From contig NZ_AZUI01000001.1 of assembly GCF_000526995.1 (NCBI RefSeq), positions 620,001 through 684,000 of the forward strand: a DNA stretch of 64,000 bases. Reading direction: 5' to 3'. Positions 54,318 to 63,264 of this stretch are shown piece after piece (position 1 is the first letter of the stretch; every line of letters starts with the position of its first letter). Under the pieces are notes generated by a model. It was given only the letters and a program-made list of their open reading frames with translations. It did no database searches and had not been told where the DNA came from. Made by a program: the position numbers and the translations under genes. Source of the stretch: Lacrimispora indolis DSM 755. Lineage in GTDB: Bacteria; Bacillota; Clostridia; Lachnospirales; Lachnospiraceae.

Positions 54318-54357
54318 AAAAAAAAGCTGGTTTTACAAGATTTATACAGACCAGCCT
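54318..54357 (-). terminator. Terminator within the invertible segment
   Basis: On the minus strand GCTGGT (54350-54355 complement) pairs with ACCAGC and is followed by eight Ts. In this orientation it would stop recombinase transcripts before they enter the surface operon. After inversion the T-run would be on the wrong side for that. Confidence 0.55.
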
Positions 54358-54456
54358 GTTTATTGTGCGCAAATTTTCAAAAAGGGAGATTTGAAAGAAA
54401 AATACTGGATTTTATTTCCTTTATGTAGTAGAATATTTAAAGATACTGTTCTGCTT

Positions 54457-55347
54457 TTACAACAAAAGAGGAATTCTGTCGTCAATGCCAACCAGCAATT
54501 GGAGACCTTCCAGCTGCCTTATATGGTTATAGCCGCTTTCCATAGTATAAATACGGGTCGTGTTAACGCTGCTATGTCCCAATATATCCGCAAGCCTGGA
54601 TAAATCTTTTTCTGAATCATAATAAGACCTGGCAAATAAGTGGCGCAAATTATGGGGATAAATTTTTTCCCGTGCAACTCCCGCCTCTGATCCCAATGCC
54701 TTCATATCTCTCCAGATATTGCTTCTGTCCAGCGCAGCTCCATTCCTTGTTATAAAAATCATACCGCTTTTGATATGCTGTTTCTGTGCATATCTAATTA
54801 ACATCTGAGATAACTGTCTTGTAAGAAATACCGTTCTCACCTTCCCCTTACAATCCACTTCCGCCTTTCCTTTTACAGCAGCCTCAACCGTAATATAAGG
54901 TAATTCGGACACTCGAATTCCGGTTGAACAGATCGTTTGCAGAAGTAAAGCCATTCGTTCATTGCCTTTATCCAAAGCAGTCTTTACCAATCTCTTATAC
55001 TCAGCCTTTGACAGCTCTTTGTTTTCTGAACAAAAAGTGTTGCGGCTGATTTTAAGGAACTTTACTTTACAATCCCCCCAATTGCAATAATTAAAAAAGC
55101 CATTAAGAGCAGCCAAAGCCCCATTAACAGTCACAGGAGCCATATTTCCCCGCAACGCACCTTTCCACATTATTACAATTTCTTTGTTAGCAGATCTTCC
55201 ATTGAGATAGTTCATGAATAAGCAAAGATGATGCCGGTATCTCAGTATTGTTTCCTTGCTTTTTTCACATCCATGCAACCATGTACAATATTCATCGATC
55301 AGCGTATCCGTAACGATTCTTTCTTTTCGTTTACAGGCCTTATCCAT
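54457..55347 (-). CDS. Tyrosine recombinase (candidate DNA invertase)
   Basis: The protein has 296 residues. An N-terminal SAM-like core-binding domain (DTLIDEYCTWLHGCEKSKETILRYRHHLCLFMNYL) is followed by the catalytic domain. The catalytic residues visible are Arg in CSTGIRVSEL, His-x-x-Arg in PHNLRHLFARSYY, His in LGHSSVNTT and Tyr in RIYTMESG. AGGAGG precedes the ATG. The stop codon lies in the right inverted repeat at 54458-54479, so the last codons (DDRIPLLL) are part of the recombination site. After inversion the frame would read LLLYKRKKSRV before stopping. No phage, conjugation or tRNA attachment site is nearby, so a dedicated inversion role is favoured over an integrase. Confidence 0.88.
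   Translation of the reverse strand: MDKACKRKERIVTDTLIDEYCTWLHGCEKSKETILRYRHHLCLFMNYLNGRSANKEIVIMWKGALRGNMAPVTVNGALAALNGFFNYCNWGDCKVKFLKISRNTFCSENKELSKAEYKRLVKTALDKGNERMALLLQTICSTGIRVSELPYITVEAAVKGKAEVDCKGKVRTVFLTRQLSQMLIRYAQKQHIKSGMIFITRNGAALDRSNIWRDMKALGSEAGVAREKIYPHNLRHLFARSYYDSEKDLSRLADILGHSSVNTTRIYTMESGYNHIRQLEGLQLLVGIDDRIPLLL
54458..54479 (-). repeat. Right inverted repeat of the invertible segment
   Basis: This is the exact reverse complement of 54233-54254 and includes part of the recombinase stop codon and its last seven codons. Confidence 0.9.
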
Positions 55348-55368
55348 GTTGTCCTCCTATTATGCTAT

Positions 55369-55397
55369 ACCATATTTTAAATACGAATCGTTCCCAA
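55369..55397 (-). promoter_or_regulatory. Candidate recombinase promoter
   Basis: On the minus strand TTGGGA (55392-55397) is 17 bp from TATGGT (55369-55374), just upstream of AGGAGG and the ATG. The remaining gap up to hemW (55487-55766) holds nothing that I can support. Confidence 0.5.
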
Positions 55398-55435
55398 GTT
55401 CGGGGAAAAATATTCTACATTTCCGGAAAGTTATG

Positions 55436-55486
55436 AACAAAAAACAGAAACCCTCTTGTAAAAAAGAACAAGAAGATTTCTGTCTG
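55436..55486 (-). terminator. Terminator of the lepA-hemW operon
   Basis: On the minus strand ACAGAAA...CTTGT pairs with ACAAG...TTTCTGT and is followed by TTTTTTG. It separates hemW from the recombinase gene. Confidence 0.75.
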
Positions 55487-55766
55487 TTATTGAAAAGAAA
55501 ACTCATCAAATCAATTTGCTTTCCGTGCCATCGTCTTTAACAAAGCTTCACCTCATATGCAATCAGACAAAAGTCCATATTCATAGCATATTTCAATTAC
55601 ATGATTCTTGTTATAGTATGATAATATCAGACATAAAATCCAAGATTTTTCTTCTTATCTTCGCCTTTTACTTTACTTTAACTGAAATCAAATTACTTGT
55701 TTTATGTTCTGAATTTGGGGTTAATTGTATTGAATAACAGCTATCATTACTGTATGGGGTATATGC

Positions 55767-56978
55767 TTATATTAAGAACTGGCTCATGACATAATTGCTG
55801 ATGTCGGTCCCTCTGGAGGTCAGACAGTAACAACCATTTTTATACTCCATAAGGCCCTCCTTTTCCATGGCATTTAACACCGTACCGTAAACATTCCTGA
55901 TATTGTGGCCAAAGCTGCCGACAAACCCCTGGGCAGAGACACCTTGCGTCAGGCGCAGTCCCAAAAACATGTATTCTTCCATTTTTTCCTCTATGGTCAG
56001 CCGCTCAAACTCCTGCCTGAGCACTCCCTGAAATGCTTCTTCCTGGTCAAAGGAGGCGCTGCAATACTGGTTGTAAACAGGGGTATTGTGAAAACGGCAT
56101 CCGTTTATATAGGAGGATGCGCCAAGGCCTAAGCCTAAATACTCTGTTCCTGTCCAATAGCCGATGTTGTGCCTGCACTCGTTGCCTTTTTTAGAGTAAT
56201 TGGATATTTCATATCTTTCATACCCCTGCTCAGTTAAAAATTCCTGAGTCAGGTAATACATTTCACGCTCTGTATCCTCGTCAGGCAAATCCGGCAAAGA
56301 CTTAAGGCAATTGCCTTCTTGTGACAGAAAATGATTTTTCCTCTCAGCACATTCCCCATACCGTTCAAAATAAGGGGTTCCCTCTTCCACGATCAGACTA
56401 TAGGCGGATATATGCTCCGGCTTCAGCATGGTCACCTTTTTTAAGGTATTCTTCCATGATTCCAGGGTCTGTCCTGGAATTGCTGAAATCAGATCCACAT
56501 TCACATTATCAAATCCTGCCATACGGACCCTCTGATAACTTTTTAAGAATTCATCAAAAGTATGGATTCTGCCCAGGTAGCTCAGTTCTTTGTCATCAGC
56601 GGACTGAAGGCCCATGCTGATCCGGTTTACCCCGGCTTTCCTGTAACAGGAAAGGGATTCGGCCGTGACCGTGCCGGGATTTACCTCCATGGTGATCTCC
56701 GCATCAGCCAGAATCTCAAACCCACTGGCAAGAGCCTGAAGTACTGCTGCCATGTCCTCCATATTTAATATAGAAGGAGTGCCTCCCCCTATGAATACAC
56801 TGATCACCTGGTATTCTTTGACTTTGGCACTCTGGCATCTGATTTCTTCTATTAACTTTTCAGTATATTCCCGCTGCATCTGCTGATTTCCGGGAAAAGA
56901 GAGGAAATCGCAGTAAGCGCATTTACGTACACAGAACGGGATATGCACATAAATCTCCAGATTCTTTTTATTCATCAT
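55767..56978 (-). CDS. hemW: Radical SAM heme chaperone HemW
   Basis: The protein has 403 residues. [24 protein letters not shown] carries the CxxxCxxC cluster motif. [14 protein letters not shown] and [21 protein letters not shown] are typical of HemW. HemW binds heme and delivers it, and lacks true coproporphyrinogen oxidase activity. Its start overlaps the lepA stop by 11 bases, the usual lepA-hemW coupling. In related genomes hrcA would follow; here the surface island lies between. Confidence 0.92.
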   Translation of the reverse strand: MMNKKNLEIYVHIPFCVRKCAYCDFLSFPGNQQMQREYTEKLIEEIRCQSAKVKEYQVISVFIGGGTPSILNMEDMAAVLQALASGFEILADAEITMEVNPGTVTAESLSCYRKAGVNRISMGLQSADDKELSYLGRIHTFDEFLKSYQRVRMAGFDNVNVDLISAIPGQTLESWKNTLKKVTMLKPEHISAYSLIVEEGTPYFERYGECAERKNHFLSQEGNCLKSLPDLPDEDTEREMYYLTQEFLTEQGYERYEISNYSKKGNECRHNIGYWTGTEYLGLGLGASSYINGCRFHNTPVYNQYCSASFDQEEAFQGVLRQEFERLTIEEKMEEYMFLGLRLTQGVSAQGFVGSFGHNIRNVYGTVLNAMEKEGLMEYKNGCYCLTSRGTDISNYVMSQFLI

Positions 56979-58782
56979 CTAATTTCAGTACGCTCATAAA
57001 TGCCTTTTGCGGTATCTCTACGTTACCGACCTGGCGCATACGTTTTTTACCTTCCTTCTGCTTTTCAAGAAGTTTTTTCTTACGGGAAATATCACCGCCA
57101 TAACACTTGGCAAGAACGTCCTTTCTCATGGCCTTCACCGTCTCACGGGCAATGATCTTGCCTCCGATGGCCGCCTGGATGGGGATTTCGAAAAGCTGTC
57201 TGGGAATCTCATCCTTAAGCTTCTCGCACATTCTCCGGCCCCTGTCATAGGCGGATAATGCATGGACAATAAAGGAAAGGGCATCCACTTCTTCCTTGTT
57301 CACCAGGATGTCCAGCTTTACAAGCTCTGACCGCTGGTAGCCCTTCAGCTCATAGTCAAAAGACGCATATCCCCTGGAACGGGACTTTAAGGCATCAAAG
57401 AAATCGTAAATGATTTCATTTAAAGGAAGCTCATATTTTAAGAGCGCCCTGGTAGCTTCCATGTATTCCATGCCAAGGTACACACCGCGCCGTTCCTGGC
57501 ACAAAGTCATGATGGCGCCTACAAATTCCGTGGTCACCATGATCTCCGCGCTGACGATTGGCTCTTCCATATATTCAATTTCCGTTGGATCAGGCAGGTT
57601 GGAGGGGTTTGTCAGTTCCAGCTTCTCCCCGTTCTTTTTATACACACGGTAAACAACGCCGGGAGCCGTTGTCACCAGATCCAGGTTATATTCCCGCTCC
57701 AGACGCTCCTGAATGACTTCCAGATGAAGGAGACCTAAAAATCCGCAGCGGAAACCAAAGCCAAGGGCAAGGGAAGTCTCAGGTTCAAAGAACAGGGAAG
57801 CATCGTTAAGCTGCAGCTTTTCTAAGGCATCCCTCAAATCATTGTAGCGGGCTCCATCCGCAGGATATAGGCCGCAGTAAACCATGGAAGTCACCTTCTT
57901 ATAGCCCGGAAGGGGCACCTTGCAGGGGCGGTCCGCATGGGTGATGGTATCACCCACCGCAGTATCCTTTACATTCTTAATGCTGGCTGTGAGATATCCT
58001 ACCATGCCTGCACTTAAGAATTCACAGGGAAGAAACTGTCCTGCACCGAAATAACCTACCTCCACCACCTCTTCTATTGCTCCGGTAGCCATCATGCGCA
58101 CCTTATCGCCTTTTCTCACTGTTCCTTCTTTTACCCGGAAGAAAACGATGACGCCTTTATAGGAATCATAAAGAGAGTCGAAAATCAGGGCCTGAAGGGG
58201 AGCTTCCGGGTCTCCCAGAGGAGCCGGGATCTTTTCAACTATGGCTTCCAGGACTGCTTCCACATTTTCTCCTGTCTTTGCGGAAATCCTGGGAGCATTG
58301 TGAGCCTCTATCCCTATTACATCTTCGATCTCCTCCACCACACGCTCCGGCTCTGCGCTTGGGAGATCAATTTTATTTAATACCGGAAATACGTCAAGAT
58401 CGTGATCAAGAGCCATATAAACGTTGGCAAGAGTCTGTGCCTCGATCCCCTGGGATGCATCCACCACCAGGATGGCTCCGTCGCAGGCTGCAAGGCTTCG
58501 GGAAACCTCATAGTTAAAGTCCACATGACCCGGTGTATCGATCATGTTAAAGATGTATTCTTCGCCATTTTGAGCCTTGTAAACGGTCCGGACCGCCTGG
58601 GCCTTGATGGTGATTCCCCTCTCTCGTTCCAAATCCATGTTATCAAGCACCTGGGACTGCATTTCCCTGCTGGTCAACAACCCTGTCTTTTCTATAATCC
58701 TGTCCGCAAGGGTTGACTTTCCGTGATCAATATGAGCGATAATACAAAAGTTGCGTATCTTATTCTGCTGGGCAGCTGCCAT
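56968..58782 (-). CDS. lepA: Elongation factor 4 (LepA)
   Basis: The protein has 604 residues. The GTPase motifs are [22 protein letters not shown] and LNKIDLPSA. The C-terminal domain has [26 protein letters not shown] and ends [15 protein letters not shown], then [12 protein letters not shown]. It back-translocates ribosomes. I chose the ATG at 58780-58782 with AGAGGAA upstream. Confidence 0.96.
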   Translation of the reverse strand: MAAAQQNKIRNFCIIAHIDHGKSTLADRIIEKTGLLTSREMQSQVLDNMDLERERGITIKAQAVRTVYKAQNGEEYIFNMIDTPGHVDFNYEVSRSLAACDGAILVVDASQGIEAQTLANVYMALDHDLDVFPVLNKIDLPSAEPERVVEEIEDVIGIEAHNAPRISAKTGENVEAVLEAIVEKIPAPLGDPEAPLQALIFDSLYDSYKGVIVFFRVKEGTVRKGDKVRMMATGAIEEVVEVGYFGAGQFLPCEFLSAGMVGYLTASIKNVKDTAVGDTITHADRPCKVPLPGYKKVTSMVYCGLYPADGARYNDLRDALEKLQLNDASLFFEPETSLALGFGFRCGFLGLLHLEVIQERLEREYNLDLVTTAPGVVYRVYKKNGEKLELTNPSNLPDPTEIEYMEEPIVSAEIMVTTEFVGAIMTLCQERRGVYLGMEYMEATRALLKYELPLNEIIYDFFDALKSRSRGYASFDYELKGYQRSELVKLDILVNKEEVDALSFIVHALSAYDRGRRMCEKLKDEIPRQLFEIPIQAAIGGKIIARETVKAMRKDVLAKCYGGDISRKKKLLEKQKEGKKRMRQVGNVEIPQKAFMSVLKLDDE

Positions 58783-58875
58783 ATGATTAATTCCTCTTTT
58801 CTGATGTTTCTGGTGTTCTCCGGCAAGCACCCGTCAAAAGGGCAAAATCCGCCAGATTACTATGATATCTTTAAA

Positions 58876-58904
58876 AATATACCATTAAAATGACTGATTG
58901 TCCA
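58876..58904 (-). promoter_or_regulatory. Promoter of lepA-hemW
   Basis: On the minus strand TGGACA (58899-58904) is 17 bp from TATATT (58876-58881), about 90 bp upstream of lepA. Confidence 0.75.
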
Positions 58905-59424
58905 CCGTGAAAGCATTGAATTTCCCTGTAATTCCGTTGGAAAAATATGAATGACCGCCTGTCTTGCTGTCCTTGCTAAAAATAGCAGTATCATTTTAGT
59001 ATTATAGTGTTACTGAAATGACATTTCCTTCACATGCAAATACAGTAAATCTGTGTTAGGTTAATATTAAAGAAACAACCGCCCCAATACAAGGGGTTGC
59101 CAATAAAAAGATAGAAATCCGCCCTTTTCACTCTTCAAAGTTTACAAGGATGGGCTCATTACCGGGACTTTAATAATGGAAGGCCAACGCCCTTGCAGTG
59201 ACACCATTGTCCCTGTCACTATGGTATCATATCCCATTTCCATCTGCAATTACTTTCCTGGCAGCAAAAAGATGGATATCTATATTCTGTTATGTCTTTG
59301 ATAAACTATACAGAGAAAAGGCTACTAGTTAAGCGGTCTTGTCCCATTCATTTATTTTCCGAATGAGAAAGAGACGGGGTTGACCGCCTCTGTGTGCAGA
59401 CATACTTTTCAGATAAGTACGTAC
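58905..59424. other. Intergenic stretch between lepA promoter and the hypothetical gene
   Basis: The 520 bases hold no supportable gene. A nested hairpin with outer stem GCGGTC/GACCGC lies at about 59333-59387. It is downstream of the hypothetical gene at 59425 but lacks a T-run on the minus strand. Confidence 0.4.
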
Positions 59425-59850
59425 TTACATATAATTTTCTCTAATATAGACTTTAACTTCGCTTTTACGAATTATTTCTTCAGGCATGCGCAACTGGCTT
59501 AAACACTTATGATATGCTTTTTCCACTACTTCATTTGCCAAAGCAACTGAATCTTGAACAACTTTCATACATGATTCATCAATTTCCACGCAAGAACTGA
59601 GAGCATTACCCACAATGCCGCTTGCAAGATACGTAACTTCATTAGCGCACTGAAAGATGATCGCTTCATATTTTTCATCAAGATCCGGGAAAGTAAAACT
59701 GACCATCACTTCATAAAATTGGGTTCCTTTTAGCCCGCAGGGCACTTCGACTTCCCGACAACCCTTTAAATAACAAATTCTTCTTGTACATCTAGAGGGA
59801 TACGGCTCTTTGTATTTAAACCCCCATACCTTGATTTCAAAGCTGGGCAT
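59425..59850 (-). CDS. Hypothetical protein
   Basis: I do not recognise this 141-residue protein. It starts MPSFEIKVWGFKYKEPYPSRC and has cysteines in CTRRICYLKGC and VPCGLKG. The rest (FYEVMVSFTFPDLDEKYEAIIFQCANEVTYLASGI) suggests an alpha/beta soluble fold. I chose the ATG at 59848-59850 with GGAGAG upstream; the frame is open further upstream. It lies alone between lepA and spoIIP, where related genomes usually have no gene. Confidence 0.6.
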   Translation of the reverse strand: MPSFEIKVWGFKYKEPYPSRCTRRICYLKGCREVEVPCGLKGTQFYEVMVSFTFPDLDEKYEAIIFQCANEVTYLASGIVGNALSSCVEIDESCMKVVQDSVALANEVVEKAYHKCLSQLRMPEEIIRKSEVKVYIRENYM

Positions 59851-60215
59851 AAAAACTCTCCTCTCTAAATAAACTTCTAATTCAATATATGCCATTCTTA
59901 CTAATATGTATATCAAAAGAAAACACCTATCGGTCAAATTTCGACAAGTGTACAGTGGGAGCAGGTCAATCAAAAAGCCGTAACCCTTCTTTTGGCCGGC
60001 CCCTTCTATGTTTCCGGAAAACATTCCTTCCACTGCTCACTCTCTGAATCATGCAAACAAAAAAAGCGCAGAAACAAGAAAATCCATAACCGGATTATCC
60101 TATTCCCACGCCTTATTATGGCTTCCAGGTTGTTGCCTGGGGTACTATGTCAATATTCTGTTCACCTGTTATCATTATACCAGATAGGGCGGGATATACA
60201 TAGTTCTTACAGTTT

Positions 60216-61607
60216 TTAATTTCCTTGCAGCACCATATCTAAAACTTCTGCCAGAGGTTCCATAGCGTTTAACGCTTCCTGGTATGTATTGGTCTGGGCG
60301 CCTACCTCGATCAGGGCTGACCTTGCTCTTAAATGCAGGTTATACCGAAGTCCTTTTATGTATATTTTCCGGGTCAGATTTGGAAAATAGGCCGCTGCGT
60401 CAAGCTGCATCTGAAAGCTGAAAGCAAGGTTCTGATCCCTGTATGGGTTGGGAAGATATTCAATCGGCCCTTTTGGTGTCTGGCTGACTCCATTGAAAAA
60501 CATAATGGGCGCTGTGGGTTTCCCATTGACCTGGTTTACCATGTGCAGATTCTCATTTACCCCATCCCTGTGGACATCCAGGATCACCTCAATGGAAGGA
60601 TTATTCTGAAGGATGCCTGTAATTCCATCAAGAGCATAAGTATATGCCTTGTTTCTGTCCAGTTTTCCGTTCTGTAAATCATAAACCGAGGTATCGTGGA
60701 TCACATTATAGCCCTTTGCCGTCAAAAGTTCCGTGAGATAGCTTCCGATTCCCACTACGGTGGCATTGGGATTATCCGGCCCGTGATCTTTAAATTCTTC
60801 CTGGGAATGGGTATGGTAAATAAGGACCTGAGGTTTGTCATTTCCCCCTTCCAGGGTAAAATCCTCGGAAAGGAATTTATCTGCCTTCATTAAATCCCTG
60901 CCAACCGTAGTGGATGTATGGACGCTGTAAAAATGCTGTATCAGAAAGTCATAGTCAGCCAGCTGTTCCTTGCGGTATAAAGTCCCTGATATGGGCCATA
61001 CATTGCTTACCGCACAGGTCATGGAAGGGTCCTTATCCGTTGTCTGGATACTTCCTTTTTCAGCTGTCGGCTGATTGGTCTCAGCAGCCTGATTCTGTTC
61101 CGATCCTCCGCTTGCCGGCTGCCCCTCGGGCTGCGCTTTGCTGGTTCCGGCATTGATGCTTCCGTCTTCTCCGCTTTCCTCTCCGCCGTCATATAACAGA
61201 ACGCTGTGCTCCTCATAAAATCTCCCGCTTTCCAAATATCCCTCATAGGCTGGGTCAATATCCCCATAATCTGTTTCCGCCTTTTTACTGCTGCCCGCAT
61301 ACCGGTATAGAGGAGACTGGTTGAAAAGGAAATCACAGATCACATTGATAACGGATTTTTCACGTGTTCCGGACAAAATGCTGTTCTGTCCGTCCTCTTC
61401 CCAAGCAACGGCCGGATACTGGTGCCTCCAGATATAGGAAGCCCCAAGACCGGCCCCTTCTTTTGCCCAATTTTCCGCTTTATTAAAATCGGCCTTTTTC
61501 CCGGCCTCTGATACTTCTTTTATACTGAGAAGAACGGCCAGAACCAGGCTTACTGCAATCATCATTTTTCTTATAAACCAGTTAATTCCCTTGTTTCTCT
61601 GTTTCAT
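60216..61607 (-). CDS. spoIIP: Stage II sporulation protein P
   Basis: The protein has 463 residues. An N-terminal membrane anchor (MMIAVSLVLAVLLSI) is followed by a long low-complexity segment with SGGSEQNQAAETNQ. The amidase domain contains QVLIYHTHSQEEFKDHGPDN, EVILDVHRDGVNE and the C-terminal RSALIEVGAQTNTYQEAL. SpoIIP is a peptidoglycan amidase and endopeptidase of the engulfment DMP complex. It follows gpr, the normal order in spore formers. I chose the ATG at 61605-61607 with GGAAGG upstream. Confidence 0.92.
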   Translation of the reverse strand: MKQRNKGINWFIRKMMIAVSLVLAVLLSIKEVSEAGKKADFNKAENWAKEGAGLGASYIWRHQYPAVAWEEDGQNSILSGTREKSVINVICDFLFNQSPLYRYAGSSKKAETDYGDIDPAYEGYLESGRFYEEHSVLLYDGGEESGEDGSINAGTSKAQPEGQPASGGSEQNQAAETNQPTAEKGSIQTTDKDPSMTCAVSNVWPISGTLYRKEQLADYDFLIQHFYSVHTSTTVGRDLMKADKFLSEDFTLEGGNDKPQVLIYHTHSQEEFKDHGPDNPNATVVGIGSYLTELLTAKGYNVIHDTSVYDLQNGKLDRNKAYTYALDGITGILQNNPSIEVILDVHRDGVNENLHMVNQVNGKPTAPIMFFNGVSQTPKGPIEYLPNPYRDQNLAFSFQMQLDAAAYFPNLTRKIYIKGLRYNLHLRARSALIEVGAQTNTYQEALNAMEPLAEVLDMVLQGN

Positions 61608-61663
61608 AACCGCCTTCCTGCATAAATTATTCATAATATCCTATGCAGAATGACGGCCATTTA

Positions 61664-62641
61664 CTACGAAACTTCCTGTCCCAAAAATGCCAAGTGAATT
61701 CCTTCCGAGATGGTGAAGCTCAATTCCTTTACTGTTTCATCAATATCCGGAGGTGTCACATACATAGGTCCGAACTCCGGCTCCAGCAATTCCCTAATAA
61801 GGTCATACTGTTCATCGGAGTTCAGCTTTCCCATAAAATCTCCCATTCCCTTTGTTTCCATGCTTTTTGAAAGTGCGCCTATCATGGCAGAAACTGTATC
61901 ATGGACAATGGCCGCAGCCCCTACAACGGTGGGAACTCCAATGGCCATGACCGGCACGCCAAGGCTTTCCAAGGTAAGGCTGTGTCTGTGATTGCCCACT
62001 CCGGAACCTGGGTGGATCCCTGTGTCCGTAAGCTGAATGGTAGTCCCAAGGCGCTTTACGCTTCTGGCCGCAAGCGCATCAATTGCAATAATGAGATCAG
62101 GCTCTGTTTCGTTTATGATCCCCTTTAAAATCTCGGCGCTTTCCATGCCTGTCTGAGCCATGACCCCCGGAACAATGCCGCTGATCGTGGGCATACTTCT
62201 TCCTTTCCAGAAATCATCCCCGTACTGGACTTTCAAATGCCTTGTCACCTGAAGGTTTTTAAGGACTCTGGGACCAAGGGAATCCGGGGTCACGGAAGAA
62301 TTGCCAAGCCCTGCCACCAGCACATGAAATTCCGGCTTCCTGTAATTTTTCCCCGCAAGGAGACGTTCGATCTGGCTCGCCAGTTCTTCCGAAACCTCCC
62401 TGTGATAATCTTCGTCTTTCATGGAAAGCTCATCGGCTTCCAGGGTGATATAAGTTCCAATTGGTTTTCCCATGGCTTTTTCGCCCTTTTTATCAAGAAT
62501 TTTTACTTCGGTCATCTTTATATGGCTGTCTGCCCGGTGCCACTCCCGCAGGGATACCCCCGATATTTCACCGCCGTCGCCTGGGAAGCTTTCTCTCTCT
62601 TCTACTGCAAGATCTGTGCGCACTGTAAATGTATTTTCCAT
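61664..62641 (-). CDS. gpr: Germination protease GPR
   Basis: The protein has 325 residues. FTVRTDLAVEERES near the start resembles the self-cleavage site of the A25 family. VAGLGNSSVTPDSLGPRVL and ISGIVPGVMAQTGMESAEIL, with DLIIAIDALAARSVKRLG and DTGIHPGSGVGNHR, are conserved in GPR. It degrades small acid-soluble proteins at spore germination. I chose the ATG at 62639-62641 with AAAGGTGG upstream; an in-frame GTG lies nine bases earlier. Confidence 0.94.
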   Translation of the reverse strand: MENTFTVRTDLAVEERESFPGDGGEISGVSLREWHRADSHIKMTEVKILDKKGEKAMGKPIGTYITLEADELSMKDEDYHREVSEELASQIERLLAGKNYRKPEFHVLVAGLGNSSVTPDSLGPRVLKNLQVTRHLKVQYGDDFWKGRSMPTISGIVPGVMAQTGMESAEILKGIINETEPDLIIAIDALAARSVKRLGTTIQLTDTGIHPGSGVGNHRHSLTLESLGVPVMAIGVPTVVGAAAIVHDTVSAMIGALSKSMETKGMGDFMGKLNSDEQYDLIRELLEPEFGPMYVTPPDIDETVKELSFTISEGIHLAFLGQEVS

Positions 62642-62660
62642 TTTTTCCACCTTTCCTGTT

Positions 62661-62712
62661 AATTGCCCATGCTTTTTGACATAAAGTTATGCCAGTATGG
62701 CTTTCCAGCATT
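62661..62712 (-). repeat. Intercistronic double-hairpin repeat, copy 8 (diverged)
   Basis: On the minus strand GCC-ATACT-GGC, a core variant ATAACTTTATG and a TGTC...GGCA hairpin with one G-U pair lie 20 bp upstream of the gpr start. The sequence has drifted but both hairpins can still form. Confidence 0.6.
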
Positions 62713-62749
62713 TCTAAGGTATTTTCTGCAAAAATACGGGAATTATGTA

Positions 62750-62778
62750 TTGACATATGCGACGAAATTCGATAGAAT
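62750..62778 (+). promoter_or_regulatory. Promoter of rpsT
   Basis: TTGACA (62750-62755) is 17 bp from TAGAAT (62773-62778), about 90 bp upstream of rpsT. Confidence 0.85.
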
Positions 62779-62868
62779 GAAAAAGTATGTTTACATTGAA
62801 CTGTCCGTGTCCAGGCTTTGATGCAAAACAAAGAATAATCATATATCATTTTATTGGAGGTGTACCGA

Positions 62869-63132
62869 TTGGCTAACATTAAATCTGCTAAAAAGAGAAT
62901 TTTAGTAAACGAAACAAAAGCTGCAAGAAACAAAGCGATCAGATCCAAAGTGAAAACATCTATCAAGAAGGTAGAGGCTGCTGTTGTTGCCGGTGACAAG
63001 GCTGCTGCACAGGCAATTTTAGCAAGCGCTATCGCAGAGATCGATAAGGCTGCTACAAAGGGCGTATATCATAAGAATACCGCTTCCAGAAAAGTATCCA
63101 GAATCTCTAAAGCTGTAAACACAATGGCTTAA
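62869..63132 (+). CDS. rpsT: Small ribosomal subunit protein bS20
   Basis: The protein has 87 residues. ANIKSAKKRILVNETKAARNKAIRSKVKT and the ending GVYHKNTASRKVSRISKAVNTMA match bS20. The start is TTG at 62869-62871, with GGAGGT seven bases upstream; the frame is open five codons earlier but those codons contain the ribosome site. It diverges from gpr, as usual. Confidence 0.95.
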   Translation: MANIKSAKKRILVNETKAARNKAIRSKVKTSIKKVEAAVVAGDKAAAQAILASAIAEIDKAATKGVYHKNTASRKVSRISKAVNTMA

Positions 63133-63150
63133 TTTATAGAACAGAATTTT

Positions 63151-63187
63151 ATCCCATTCAGAATAACCCGCTGAATGGGATTTTTGT
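63151..63187 (+). terminator. Terminator of rpsT
   Basis: ATCCCATTCAG pairs with CTGAATGGGAT and is followed by TTTTGT. Confidence 0.9.
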
Positions 63188-63196
63188 ATAAATTTA

Positions 63197-63252
63197 AGGC
63201 TTTTGCAAAATGGTTTCATACGGACCCATTTTGCAAAAGCCTTTTTGTTTTA
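63197..63252. terminator. Second hairpin between rpsT and the GH13 gene
   Basis: AAGGCTTTTGCAAAATGG pairs with CCATTTTGCAAAAGCCTT and is followed by TTTTTG on the plus strand. It probably insulates the convergent genes. Confidence 0.8.
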
Positions 63253-63264
63253 TATAATATAAAA

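Larger units (their letters stand above)
54255..54457. other. Putative invertible DNA segment (phase-variation switch)
   Basis: This 203-bp non-coding segment lies between perfect 22-bp inverted repeats and next to a tyrosine recombinase gene. In the orientation shown it holds a terminator (54318-54357) that faces away from the recombinase and a weak promoter (54279-54307) that points to the surface operon. The copies of TTTTACAA at 54331 and 54455 and the inverted TTGTAAAA at 54293 may be extra recombinase sites. Whether this orientation is ON or OFF cannot be told by eye. Confidence 0.72.

Noticed and set aside
54457..55347. Prophage or integrative element integrase
   Set aside because: No phage, conjugation, excisionase or tRNA attachment site is visible. 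The inverted repeats at its 3' end fit an inversion role better.
59333..59387. Terminator of the hypothetical gene at 59425
   Set aside because: The nested stem is clear, but there is no T-run on either side, so I mention it only as a hairpin.
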